Origin: Virgibacillus proomii
GTDB lineage: Bacteria > Bacillota > Bacilli > Bacillales > Amphibacillaceae
Reading direction: 5' to 3'
Assembly: GCF_900162615.1 (NCBI RefSeq)
Contig: NZ_FUFN01000009.1
Coordinates: 919,610 to 983,609, forward strand
Length of the DNA: 64,000 bases
Part shown: one piece after another, positions 18,742 through 27,631 of the stretch
Layout: the number at the start of each line of letters is the position of its first letter
Numbering within the stretch: position 1 is the first letter of the stretch
Program-made: the position numbers and the translations under genes
Notes under the pieces: generated by a model
Databases searched by the model: none
What the model saw: only the letters and a program-made list of their open reading frames with translations
What the model was told of the DNA's origin: nothing

Positions 18742-19443
18742 TTGCTTAAAAAATGGCTTCACGAATCAAAGTATGCTGTCGTATTTACTGGAGCAGGAAT
18801 GTCAACCGAAAGTGGATTACCTGATTTTCGGTCTGCCAATAAAGGACTTTGGAAACAACAGGACCCCAATAAAATTGCAACAACCGAAGCATTAAATACG
18901 AATGTAGAAGCATTTATTGACTTCTATCGGGAACGAGTATTAAAAGTTAAAGCTTATGAACCGCATAAGGGACACTATATTTTAGCCGATTGGGAAAGAC
19001 AGGGTTTAATAAAATCTATTATTACGCAAAATGTAGACGGCTTTCATCAGCAGGCTGGAAGTAAACGAGTTGCCGAACTTCACGGTACCCTGCAAAAGCT
19101 CCACTGCCAATCTTGTGGTAAAGAATATAGCAGTGAAGAGTACGTAAATAAAGATTATTATTGCACGTGTGGAGGTGTTTTACGTCCTTCCATTGTCCTA
19201 TTCGGTGAAACCTTACCTATGGAAGCTTTTCAGTTCGCATTAGAAGAAGCAGAAAAAGCAGATTTGTTTATTGTATTAGGATCTTCTTTAAGTGTAACAC
19301 CGGCAAATCAATTTCCGTTAATCGCAAAAGAGCATGGAGCAAGGCTTGTGATTATTAACCGTGAACCTACTCAGCTTGATGACTATGCTGACCAAGTTAT
19401 TCATAATCGGGCAATCGGCGAAATATTAGCTGAAATCAACTAA
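18742..19443 (+). CDS. cobB: Sirtuin (Sir2) NAD-dependent protein deacylase
   Basis: The product has 233 residues. Rossmann motifs GAGMSTESGLPDFRS and TQNVDGFHQQAG, catalytic His in ELHG, GSSLSVTPA, and a four-cysteine zinc site made of CQSC and CTC are all present, so it should remove acetyl or related groups from lysines in the cytoplasm using NAD. The start is TTG 18742, seven bases after GGAGGG; the frame's ATG at 18706 has no such site. TATAAT at about 18693-18698 may be its -10 box. It ends near a shared terminator with ypjP. Confidence 0.92.
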   Translation: MLKKWLHESKYAVVFTGAGMSTESGLPDFRSANKGLWKQQDPNKIATTEALNTNVEAFIDFYRERVLKVKAYEPHKGHYILADWERQGLIKSIITQNVDGFHQQAGSKRVAELHGTLQKLHCQSCGKEYSSEEYVNKDYYCTCGGVLRPSIVLFGETLPMEAFQFALEEAEKADLFIVLGSSLSVTPANQFPLIAKEHGARLVIINREPTQLDDYADQVIHNRAIGEILAEIN

Positions 19444-19547
19444 AATTTTGTTTCTTTTACTTGGAATTGGAAGAATGCTTTTTCTTTCAAAGAAGGCTCT
19501 TCCAGACCATTCCTATCTTCTTAACGTTTGCTTTTGTGCTTTCATAT

Positions 19548-19581
19548 AAAGAGCCAGTGCTTGTTATCGCACTGGCTCTTT
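19548..19581. terminator. Bidirectional terminator between the sirtuin gene and ypjP
   Basis: A perfect 13-bp stem, AAAGAGCCAGTGC / GCACTGGCTCTTT, has an eight-base loop with A- and T-runs at both ends, suitable for both converging genes. Confidence 0.9.
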
Positions 19582-19585
19582 AGTT

Positions 19586-20182
19586 TCATGATGCCATCCA
19601 TTTCGGCGGCGTATTTTTATCCCAGAAAATTTCTCCAACTTCATAATGCTTCTCAAAGTCGTCATCTTTTAAATGGTAATGAAAATTAAACCAATATCCC
19701 TCTAAAGGTCGATGATCCCTGCGCACATGAAACTTAGCAACCGTTTCTTCGTTATGATAATCATAAATATGAAAAATCCGCTCACCGTATCCCTTTGCAG
19801 GTTGTTCAGTTATACCATAATAAGAAATTGGTTCTCCATTTTCATCTAACATAACCGTTTGCATAACTTCTTCAATTTTTGGCAAAATAACAGTTGTAAA
19901 TTCATCACCAATCCGACCGGCAATTCGCGGTCCCATTTTAAGCATTGTCTGTTCCTTCACCTTTTCCGTAAGCTTCTCCATCGCCGAAGTAGAAAGTTCC
20001 TCTTCTATTGAAGATGAGGGTTCTTCTGCTACAGTAGTCTGGATGGATTCATCCAACTTCGAATCAGTATCATAGTTCTCTTTATCTTCATTTGCTTCAG
20101 CCGTTAATGATACTGGAACATACATTCCAAGTGTCATAATTGTAATGAGCATTACGGCTAGTTTCTTTATCCATTGCTTCAT
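19586..20182 (-). CDS. ypjP: YpjP-family exported protein, unknown function
   Basis: The product has 198 residues. An N-terminal signal helix (residues 8-28) is followed by a variable acidic region (30-70) and the conserved YpjP part: GPRIAGRIGDEF, FHVRRDHRPLEGYWFNFHYH, and the C-terminus EIFWDKNTPPKWM. The family is confined to Bacillaceae and has no known function; the pattern of histidines and aromatic residues suggests a metal or wall ligand site (speculation). It converges on the sirtuin gene and shares its terminator. Confidence 0.9.
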   Translation of the reverse strand: MKQWIKKLAVMLITIMTLGMYVPVSLTAEANEDKENYDTDSKLDESIQTTVAEEPSSSIEEELSTSAMEKLTEKVKEQTMLKMGPRIAGRIGDEFTTVILPKIEEVMQTVMLDENGEPISYYGITEQPAKGYGERIFHIYDYHNEETVAKFHVRRDHRPLEGYWFNFHYHLKDDDFEKHYEVGEIFWDKNTPPKWMAS

Positions 20183-20935
20183 TATTTGGTGCCCCTTTAT
20201 TTAATACATGTTTTTTAAAAATGGAAATCCTGGTAAATTCGCTTCGGTACGAGTTCTGCGAATAAATTACTTGTAGTTAGATAGATGAATAAAACAATGA
20301 GCGAAATCGCCGTTCCTTTTTACCGGATTTTTAAATATCCTCTATTACTTAAATTTTATCACTTCTCACTTATTTGTCTACAAAATTATAACAATTTAAT
20401 ATATTGTTAAAGACTATGCAATAAAATGAAATTTCATCATCCCTTTAAATCCCTACTAATAACAACTAAAAAAAGTACAAGTGCTCGGTTAACCAAATAC
20501 AAACCGAAAAGCTTCTGAAGGGATAAAGTGAATCTTCAATCAGTGGGGAGATTTCTTTTATCCCCCTCTAATTATGAGAATGAACAGAATCGAACATTTA
20601 ACTTGCAGTTGGTTCCGCCACTTATCCTCCTATTTTCGCCTCTTAGCATGAAGAGGCAGGTCTTACTACCAAGTTACATGCGGATAAAGTAGAACTCATT
20701 CAAAAATCGGCTTATCTCCTTGAAAAAGAAGAACGCTTGTTCTGCACACGATGCATCACTGCCGTAGCTTTTCTTGTCCTTGAAAAACGCGATCTGTCGC
20801 TGTCATAGCTTTCCTTATCCTTAAAAAGGAGAGCGCTTTCTGATTGCGATGTATTGCTGCCGTAACTTCTTCTGTCCTGCCGCCCAAACATTCGAGATTT
20901 TAGGAGCTGTTTTCCTCATAAAGTTCACAAAATAA
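20183..20935. repeat. Large cluster of intergenic repeats
   Basis: No gene was found. Between 20455 and 20930 there are three tandem, diverged modules of the CTTGAAAAA...GCGAT..ATCGCTGCCGTAGC type plus the AAAAGTACAAGTGCTCGGTT block that opens the element at 20472 and recurs near 11545 and 42110. Confidence 0.6.
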
Positions 20936-21184
20936 TAAGCAACTTTTTTAAAATGAGAGAAAATACGATACCTTAAATGCCGAATCAATAAAAATTTGCT
21001 TTATAATTACATGTACGTTCATGAAGTATCCGATTTTCATTACGATAAGAAAATGCTTCACAAAAAACAGTAATATGCTTCTCTTTAGAAAACAAACCTG
21101 ACATTCGTTATGCAGGCGACAACTCTGGTTTATCCACAAAAGTGGTATGGTTTGAAATTCATTTCTATGCTGAAATTCAAATAT

Positions 21185-21210
21185 GCGCCTGTATAAATAC
21201 AGGCGTTTAA
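21185..21210 (-). terminator. Probable terminator downstream of spoVR
   Basis: The palindrome GCGCCTGTAT/ATACAGGCG has a short loop and lies about 90 bases after the spoVR stop on the minus strand. The T-run is weak. Confidence 0.55.
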
Positions 21211-21301
21211 TGATCCTACTCTTTTTCCGCAGATTTAATGGAACGGTTAGCTAGCCCCGTTTCTTTTTCGGGAATTTGATAGCCTTAACTAACAACATGC
21301 G

Positions 21302-22711
21302 CTATAACTGACGATGTAATGCTCTTTTTCCATCATAGCAATAAAGCATTTTTTTATCTTCAATAACTGTTTCCAGATAAACATGTCGCCCCCATAATCG
21401 ATAAATATAAGGGAGAACATGTTCTAAATAATGGACATCTAACTCTGTTCCTTCATAATGGTGAACAAGATATAACTCCCCATTTCGTAAATAATCACCA
21501 TTCTCTACAGTTATATAAGGAAACCCGCCATTTATCCGCATTGCAACAAGCTGATCACGAACTTTTTTATAATCTTTTGTCGTGATTTGATAATTTCTAC
21601 CTTTTTTCTCAAAGAGATATAAATCCTCACGCTGCACAAGCTCTTTCGTCAAATAATTTCGAATGAAAGAAATATCAGAATCCAACTCCCTGACTTCAAA
21701 TAATTTCTTCCGACCTGAGTTCGGCTTTATTCCTAATCGCTTCATTTCTTCTGTCGGATGATCATAGCGGTACTCGATATCCTCTAAAATTTTTAATCCA
21801 AGATAATATGGATTAATTTGATGTTTGGAAGGCTGCACCACACCTGCATTTAGAGTCGCAAATTCAATAGTTTCCTCACTAGTTAAATCCATTTCTCGTA
21901 ATATTCGTTGATGCCAATACGATGCCCAGCCTTCATTCATTATTTTTGTCTCTAATTGTGGCCAAAAATATAACATCTCCTCTCGCATCATCGTTAATAT
22001 ATCTCGTTGCCAATCATCCAGTTCTTTGCTATATGCTTCAAGAAATAGTAGCAGGTCCTTCTCCGGCTTTGGCGGAAACTTCTTCCGTTTCTGTTTTTCC
22101 CGTGTATCATCTTGTTTAGGTGCTTCATCTAAATCCCACAGATCATCGTATGGTGTGATTCTCCTAGCCGGCTTCGTTTCTTCTTCCATCTTATCGTTTA
22201 TTGATGGCGGGCGAATGAGTGACGGGTCAATATGCTCCTGAATAGCAAGTACGGCATCAAGAAATTCCTCCACCTCCCGCTCTCCATACACCATTTCATA
22301 ATACGCTATTCGCTCGGCAGTTGCTGTCATACTCTCGACCATATCCCGTCTCGTATTGGAAAAGCGGACATTATTTTTGAAAAAGTCGCTATGTGCCAAA
22401 ACATGTGCGATGATTAATTTATTTTGAATTAAACTATTTGTATCTAACAAAAAGGCATAGCACGGATCCGAATTAATAACCAGTTCATAAATTTGGCTAA
22501 GCCCTAGATCATATTGCAGCTTCATACGATGAAACTGTTTACCAAAACTCCAATGGCTAAATCGTGTTGGCATACCGTACGCCCCAAATGTGTAGATAAT
22601 ATCAGCAGGACAAATTTCATAACGCATTGGATAAAAATCTAACCCGAAACCAGCAGCTATTTCTGTAATTTCAGCAATTGCATCATGCAGTTCTTTGTTA
22701 GTGTCAGTCAC
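21302..22711 (-). CDS. spoVR: SpoVR family protein
   Basis: The product has 469 residues, the normal length. The N-terminal half has the family signature (GLDFYPMRYEICPADIIYTF, then HWSFGKQFHRMK and INSDPCYAFLLDTN); the C-terminal half contains NEGWASYWH and MRINGGFPYI. In Bacillus it is needed for normal spore cortex formation. Across bacteria SpoVR/YcgB, YhbH/YeaH and PrkA/YeaG form a functional set. Here YhbH and PrkA lie 5-8 kb away on the same strand with the mnt operon between them, so they are not co-transcribed. The start codon is followed by a normal family N-terminus. Confidence 0.95.
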   Translation of the reverse strand: MTDTNKELHDAIAEITEIAAGFGLDFYPMRYEICPADIIYTFGAYGMPTRFSHWSFGKQFHRMKLQYDLGLSQIYELVINSDPCYAFLLDTNSLIQNKLIIAHVLAHSDFFKNNVRFSNTRRDMVESMTATAERIAYYEMVYGEREVEEFLDAVLAIQEHIDPSLIRPPSINDKMEEETKPARRITPYDDLWDLDEAPKQDDTREKQKRKKFPPKPEKDLLLFLEAYSKELDDWQRDILTMMREEMLYFWPQLETKIMNEGWASYWHQRILREMDLTSEETIEFATLNAGVVQPSKHQINPYYLGLKILEDIEYRYDHPTEEMKRLGIKPNSGRKKLFEVRELDSDISFIRNYLTKELVQREDLYLFEKKGRNYQITTKDYKKVRDQLVAMRINGGFPYITVENGDYLRNGELYLVHHYEGTELDVHYLEHVLPYIYRLWGRHVYLETVIEDKKMLYCYDGKRALHRQL

Positions 22712-23113
22712 TCGATTATCCCCCCGTTGCAGTTTGTATAGTTTATGAACAAGAAGGGAAATGATGACTGTCAGAAGCTCAACAGATTCATTTATTGATT
22801 CTTATTTTAATGGACTTATTTCTTCCTTGCTTAACAAACTAGTAATGGGATGTTTCCACTCAACTTCGGTATCCCCCAACTTCGAGAAATTCTCTCCGTC
22901 TTTAATGCGGTCCCTCAACTTCGAGACCTCCCGATTTGGATGCGGGACCTCTTGACTTAATTTGAAAGATTTCATACGTATATTATAATCCTTTAACATT
23001 TTGAGAACCAGTGCTTCTCGTTTTTACGAGTTCAATTCATCTATACAAATCTATAAATTTTTTTAATAATTTATAAAAAAACTATTGCTATTTTTGGGAA
23101 GTTCCCATATAAT
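22712..23113. repeat. Gap with imperfect CAACTTCGAG direct repeats
   Basis: Three copies of CAACTTCG(A/G)G occur at about 22860, 22878 and 22917, with TCCCCCAACTTCGAG and TCCCTCAACTTCGAG 40 bases apart. Both strands have an open frame of about 65 codons here, including minus 22802-22999 (LSQEVPHPNREVSKLRDRIK). No ribosome site convinces me, so I list it as a repeat and not as a gene. Confidence 0.4.
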
Positions 23114-23129
23114 TTTGCACACAGGAAAC
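23114..23129 (+). promoter_or_regulatory. MntR operator upstream of mntABCD
   Basis: TTTGCACACAGGAAAC matches the Bacillus MntR box pattern TTTGC-N5-GGAAAC known from mntH and mntA. It lies 117 bases before the mntA start, consistent with manganese-dependent repression of the operon. Confidence 0.75.
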
Positions 23130-23245
23130 TTTTTATATTTTGTAAAACATTTTCATTACACGAAACAATAAACTAGCAAGCGGATGCTAGTAAATTTTTA
23201 AGTTCTTGTTGCGTTAGGTAAAAATTATTAGAAAGGGGAATAAAA

Positions 23246-24178
23246 ATGAAGAAGATCGTTTTATTTAGTTTTATTATACTTCTTGTTATTGGTACTTTTG
23301 GTTGTGCTACAGATTCCAAAAATGCCAGTGGATCAAGCGAACAGCCACATCAAATAGTCACGACAACCTCACAAATTGGTGACATAGCAAAAAATATTGG
23401 AGGAGATTTCGTCGAAGTAAATAGCTTAATGGGTCCAGGCACAGATCCGCATTTATATAACGCCGTCCAAGGAGACATTCAAAAAATGACAGATGCTGAC
23501 ATCATTTTCTACAATGGGCTACATTTAGAAGGACAAATGGGAGAAATATTTGCCAAAATGAAGCAGGAAAAACTGACAATTCCTGTGGCTGAAAATATAC
23601 CAAAGGAAAAATTAATACATGACCCTGATAATCCTAAGGTTAGTGATCCTCATGTTTGGTTTGATATCGATTTATGGAAATACGCGGTAGAAGCAGTTCA
23701 AGATGGATTAATAGAATTGGATCCGGATAATAAAGAAACATATACGAAAAATACCGAAGCCTATCTAAAAGAATTGGACAAGTTACAGGCTTATGCAGAA
23801 AAGAAATTCAATGAACTACCTGAAGAAAGTCGTGTGCTTGTAACCGCGCATGATGCTTTTAATTACTTCGGAAAAGCTTTTGGTTTTGAAGTAATAGGTT
23901 TACAAGGGCTTAGCACAGAGTCTGATTATGGAGTGAACGATATTCAACGGATTATTGATGTATTAGTAGAAAGAAATATTAAAGGTGTATTTATAGAAAG
24001 TAGTGTATCAGAACGATCTATTAATGCTGTCGTAGAAGGTGCGAAAAAGGAAGGGCATGAAGTATCGATCGGTGGCGAGCTTTTTTCTGACGCAATGGGT
24101 AAAGAAGGAACAGAAGAAGGTACTTACATTGGTATGTTCAAACATAATATTGACACCATTGTTGATGCATTGAAATGA
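23246..24178 (+). CDS. mntA: Manganese ABC transporter, substrate-binding lipoprotein
   Basis: The product has 310 residues. The lipoprotein signal ends IGTFGC (Cys20). The cluster A-I fold carries the metal ligands of this family: His in GTDPHLYN, His in DPHVWFDID, an acidic residue in the FIESS segment and Asp near GELFSD. It captures Mn(II), possibly Zn(II), outside the membrane. Manganese is favoured because an MntR-type operator precedes it. AGAAAGGGGAATAAAA is the ribosome site. The ATPase and two permeases follow directly. Confidence 0.92.
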   Translation: MKKIVLFSFIILLVIGTFGCATDSKNASGSSEQPHQIVTTTSQIGDIAKNIGGDFVEVNSLMGPGTDPHLYNAVQGDIQKMTDADIIFYNGLHLEGQMGEIFAKMKQEKLTIPVAENIPKEKLIHDPDNPKVSDPHVWFDIDLWKYAVEAVQDGLIELDPDNKETYTKNTEAYLKELDKLQAYAEKKFNELPEESRVLVTAHDAFNYFGKAFGFEVIGLQGLSTESDYGVNDIQRIIDVLVERNIKGVFIESSVSERSINAVVEGAKKEGHEVSIGGELFSDAMGKEGTEEGTYIGMFKHNIDTIVDALK

Positions 24179-24188
24179 GGTGATTTAT

Positions 24189-24941
24189 ATGTATGCATTA
24201 AAAGTCAATCATATTTCCGTAACCTATGATAAACAATTAGCATTGGAAAACGTGTCTTTTGCAGTTCCAGAAGGGTCAATGACAGGGATAATTGGTCCAA
24301 ATGGTGCTGGTAAATCAACTTTGATTAAGTCCATTTTACAACTGCTACCAACGATTTCCGGAGATGTAACTGTATTTGATAAGCCAATCCATGAACAAAG
24401 GAAAATCATTGGCTATGTACCACAGCGCAGCGAAGTAGATTGGGATTTCCCAACGAATGCACTAGATGTAGTACTAATGGGAAGATATAAACATATCGGA
24501 TTGTTTAAGCGAGTATCAAAAAAAGAAATTACGTGGGCGAAGCATTGCCTGGAAAGAGTTGGCATGCAGGACTATGCCTCCCGCCAGATTAGTCAATTAT
24601 CTGGTGGACAACAGCAACGCGTCTTTCTTGCTCGAGCAATGGCACAAGATGCAAAAATTTATTTTATGGATGAACCATTTGCAGGAGTGGACGCTTCTAC
24701 AGAAAAAGCGATCATTGAATTAATGAAGGAGTGGAAGCGCGATGGCAAAACTGTTTTAGTCGTACATCATGACTTGCAAACAGTGAATGATTATTTTGAT
24801 CATGTTCTTCTATTAAATAAGACACCGATTGCTTACGGGAAAACAAGTTTGGTGTTTACATTAGACAATTTGGAAGCGGCTTACGGAGGAAAAATTGCAT
24901 TTTTACAAAGAGAAGCTCAGGCAGTAAAGGAGAGCACCTGA
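24189..24941 (+). CDS. mntB: Manganese ABC transporter, ATP-binding protein
   Basis: The product has 250 residues. Walker A GPNGAGKST, Q-loop YVPQRSEVDW (typical of metal-type importers), signature LSGGQQQRV, Walker B YFMDEP and the switch His in VVHHD are all present. The ATG at 24189 follows GAGGTGATTTAT; the GTG at 24180 is part of that site. It is 10 bases after mntA and one base before mntC. Confidence 0.93.
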   Translation: MYALKVNHISVTYDKQLALENVSFAVPEGSMTGIIGPNGAGKSTLIKSILQLLPTISGDVTVFDKPIHEQRKIIGYVPQRSEVDWDFPTNALDVVLMGRYKHIGLFKRVSKKEITWAKHCLERVGMQDYASRQISQLSGGQQQRVFLARAMAQDAKIYFMDEPFAGVDASTEKAIIELMKEWKRDGKTVLVVHHDLQTVNDYFDHVLLLNKTPIAYGKTSLVFTLDNLEAAYGGKIAFLQREAQAVKEST

Positions 24942-24942
24942 G

Positions 24943-25812
24943 ATGGACACATTAACATCTTTATTTTCTAGTGCCAACCTGCAATGGGTGCTGGTCGGCA
25001 GCATCTTGCTTGGATTTGCCAGTGGTATCATCGGCAGCTTTGTCCTGTTAAAAAAACAAAGCTTGATTAGTGATGCGATGGCTCATGCCGCACTTCCAGG
25101 GGTCTGTATGGCTTATCTTATCTTTCAAATGAAATCCGTACCAATTCTATTAGCAGGGGCTGCTGTTACTAGTTTAATTGCAACCCATTCTATTCAATCC
25201 ATTGTTGACAAATCACGCATTAAAACAGATGCTGCCATCGGTATTGTTATTTCCGTGTTTTTCGGTCTCGGTATTGTTCTGTTAACATACATTCAACAAC
25301 ACTCAGCAGGAAACCATGCAGGATTGGATACATTTATCTTTGGGCAAGCAGCTTCACTGGTAAAAAGTGATGTAGAACTAATTGCCATTGGTGCGTTAGT
25401 TTTAATTATCATCACCGCACTATTTTTTAAAGAATTTAAGATTAGTATTTTTGATCCGCAATTTGCCAAAGGTATGGGGTTACCGGTAACTTTTTTTAAC
25501 GGCGTACTATTATTTCTTGTCGTAGCCGTTGTCGTGATCGGTATTCAGATGGTTGGGGTTGTGTTAATCGCTGCACTATTAATTACGCCGCCCATATCAG
25601 CTAGATACTGGACAGATCGACTCGGCTGGATGACGATACTGGCCGGAATATTTGGCGCCATATCCGGTGTAAGCGGAGCCGTATTAAGTACAGTCATTCA
25701 TAATTTGCCTACAGGTCCAATCATCGTTTTAAGTGCTTCCATTATTTTTCTTTTTTCCTTATTTTTTGGAGCGAGAAAAGGGATTTTGTTTAAAGGAGGG
25801 AAGCGATCATGA
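24943..25812 (+). CDS. mntC: Manganese ABC transporter, first permease
   Basis: The product has 289 residues and eight or nine membrane helices of the ABC-3 family. The cytoplasmic coupling segment ISDAMAHAALPGVC and the downstream FDPQFAKGMGLP are typical. AAGGAGAGCACCTGAG precedes the ATG. It overlaps the second permease by four bases (ATGA), showing translational coupling. MntC and MntD probably form a heterodimeric pore. Confidence 0.92.
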   Translation: MDTLTSLFSSANLQWVLVGSILLGFASGIIGSFVLLKKQSLISDAMAHAALPGVCMAYLIFQMKSVPILLAGAAVTSLIATHSIQSIVDKSRIKTDAAIGIVISVFFGLGIVLLTYIQQHSAGNHAGLDTFIFGQAASLVKSDVELIAIGALVLIIITALFFKEFKISIFDPQFAKGMGLPVTFFNGVLLFLVVAVVVIGIQMVGVVLIAALLITPPISARYWTDRLGWMTILAGIFGAISGVSGAVLSTVIHNLPTGPIIVLSASIIFLFSLFFGARKGILFKGGKRS

Positions 25813-26705
25813 CATATACATTTTGGATTCTTTTAACCGGATGCCTTGTCGGTGTCACTTGTGGCGTAACAGGTGCCATTCTTGTGCTACGGAAGATGGC
25901 AATGATTGCTGATGCAATTAGTCATACCGTTTTGCTGGGGATTGTTGGCGCCTTTTTTATAACTCAAACGATTAGCGGTATACCGATGTTAATTGGGGCA
26001 GGAATTGTGGGTATTTTAACTGCTATTTTTGTAGAAATGCTGAATTCCTCCGGGGTGCAATCAGATGCTGCGATTGGTGTTGTCTTTACCTCTTTATTTG
26101 CCTTAGGTGTAGTGCTTATTTCATTTATCGGTGATCAAGTACACTTAGACATTCAGCATGCGTTAATGGGTGAAATTGCTTTTGTCCCTTGGAATACCCT
26201 AACTATAAATGGGGCTGATTACGGTCCAATAGCTGTATGGATGCTCGGCGGTGTATTAACGATAAATTTACTCTTAATTACGTTATTCTATAAAGAAATT
26301 AAAATGTCAACATTCGATCCGCAGTTTGCTACTTTAATTGGGGTTCCGGTAGTAATGATCCACTACCTATTAATGACAATGGTGTCATTGTCAACCGTAG
26401 CTTCTTTTGATAGTGTCGGCGCTATTTTAGTAGTAGCAATGTTGATCGTTCCAGGGGCTACCGCCTATTTATTAACCGATCGCTTTCTAGTCTTATTAAT
26501 TTTAAGCGGTGTGATTGGCATCTTGTCTGCGATACTGGGCTACTCGTTTGCCGTCCAATTCAATGTATCTATTGCAGGTTCCATGGCAGTAGCGACAGGT
26601 GTGTTCTTTCTTGGAGCATTTTTATTTAGCCCAAAGCAAGGTGTGATTATAAAAAAATTGCGAAAGTCCGGGAAGACAATAGAACAACAGAAAGCAGAAG
26701 CGTAG
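25809..26705 (+). CDS. mntD: Manganese ABC transporter, second permease
   Basis: The product has 298 residues and is a paralogue of the preceding permease, with the matching segments IADAISHTVLLGIVG and FDPQFATLIGVP and about nine helices. The C-terminus is a short basic tail (KKLRKSGK). It is the last gene of the four-gene operon; a strong hairpin lies 230 bases downstream. Confidence 0.92.
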   Translation: MTYTFWILLTGCLVGVTCGVTGAILVLRKMAMIADAISHTVLLGIVGAFFITQTISGIPMLIGAGIVGILTAIFVEMLNSSGVQSDAAIGVVFTSLFALGVVLISFIGDQVHLDIQHALMGEIAFVPWNTLTINGADYGPIAVWMLGGVLTINLLLITLFYKEIKMSTFDPQFATLIGVPVVMIHYLLMTMVSLSTVASFDSVGAILVVAMLIVPGATAYLLTDRFLVLLILSGVIGILSAILGYSFAVQFNVSIAGSMAVATGVFFLGAFLFSPKQGVIIKKLRKSGKTIEQQKAEA

Positions 26706-26933
26706 ATCAGGATTTTATAAAGTAAATTGGTCAATTTGTTGAAGCCATATCAACCTTTGAGAGACCTTATTTCAAAAAAGAGAAAAAGCAGTCTAATGGG
26801 GGAGAGTAATCAACCAACTTAGAAACTTCAATAGGGAAAATTAAACACTAAACACCCTTCATTTAAGAGAAAAATTTTGCTTATCGTACATGAACAAGCC
26901 TATCCTATGATCTGCATATATTTATGCTAAATA

Positions 26934-26973
26934 GAAACAGCCAAGGTGAATAAACTCATTTCCTTGGCTGTTT
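26934..26973 (+). terminator. Terminator downstream of mntABCD
   Basis: The stem GAAACAGCCAAGG / CCTTGGCTGTTTC has 13 pairs and a loop of about 15 bases. The rest of the 520-base gap (26706-27227) holds nothing recognisable. Confidence 0.75.
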
Positions 26974-27227
26974 CTGATCGTTTTCTCTTAACATCCGCCT
27001 CTAACTTCTACATTATCTCCTTTAACAACCTTATCGGAATTCAACAGGACGACTGACGCTCAAAAGTTTAGCAAGGGGTTCCTCTCGACAAAAAGACTTA
27101 ACAGTTCAGCTGTTTTCATCTTAGATTAAGCGCCCTCCATCTGGACACATCTACGTAAATAATTGCATAGAACTTTTTTGTATGATTTATTTTCATTTCG
27201 GGAAAAGCTATACAAGGAGGGATCAAC

Positions 27228-27575
27228 ATGGAGCAATTTATAACAATTGAGCAATTAAACACCCTATTAAAAAAATGGAATGGCAAGCGAATAAAAATTG
27301 CTAAACAGGAACTGGATGATTATGATGAAATTTTCCTCGATTTATCTAATATCTCCTATGCAACGAACAAGAGAAGAATCGATGATTATGAGCCAGTATA
27401 TACACTGCGGCTAAATGGTTCTGGTCAAATTGAAAACGCCGCCCATCATTACGAGCCGCTGCCTAATCCAAGATATGAAATACCTTTAGAAGATACTTCC
27501 TTATATCAGTTTGATGGAGAGCAATTTTCATTGATTACTGATCGTGCGATATACACAATCGAAGTTCTTAACTAG
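27228..27575 (+). CDS. Small cytoplasmic protein, unknown function
   Basis: The product has 115 residues with no signal or membrane segment. An acidic, aromatic-rich sequence (KQELDDYDEIFLDLSNISYA, later RYEIPLEDTSLYQFDGEQFS) predicts mostly beta structure. CAAGGAGGG six bases before the ATG is a strong ribosome site, and coding character is good, so it is real. It is not part of an operon: it faces yhbH tail to tail, with the inverted repeat ACCGGCA/TGCCGGT (27585-27626) between them as a weak shared terminator. I do not recognise the family. Confidence 0.75.
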   Translation: MEQFITIEQLNTLLKKWNGKRIKIAKQELDDYDEIFLDLSNISYATNKRRIDDYEPVYTLRLNGSGQIENAAHHYEPLPNPRYEIPLEDTSLYQFDGEQFSLITDRAIYTIEVLN

Positions 27576-27631
27576 TGAAACACCGGCACTACTAAGATGA
27601 TACGAATCACGAAAGCAATGCCGGTTCTCAT

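Noticed and set aside
20948..21139. Minus-strand 63-codon frame between ypjP and spoVR
   Set aside because: No ribosome site, unusual composition and no recognisable motif; the surrounding region is repeat-rich.
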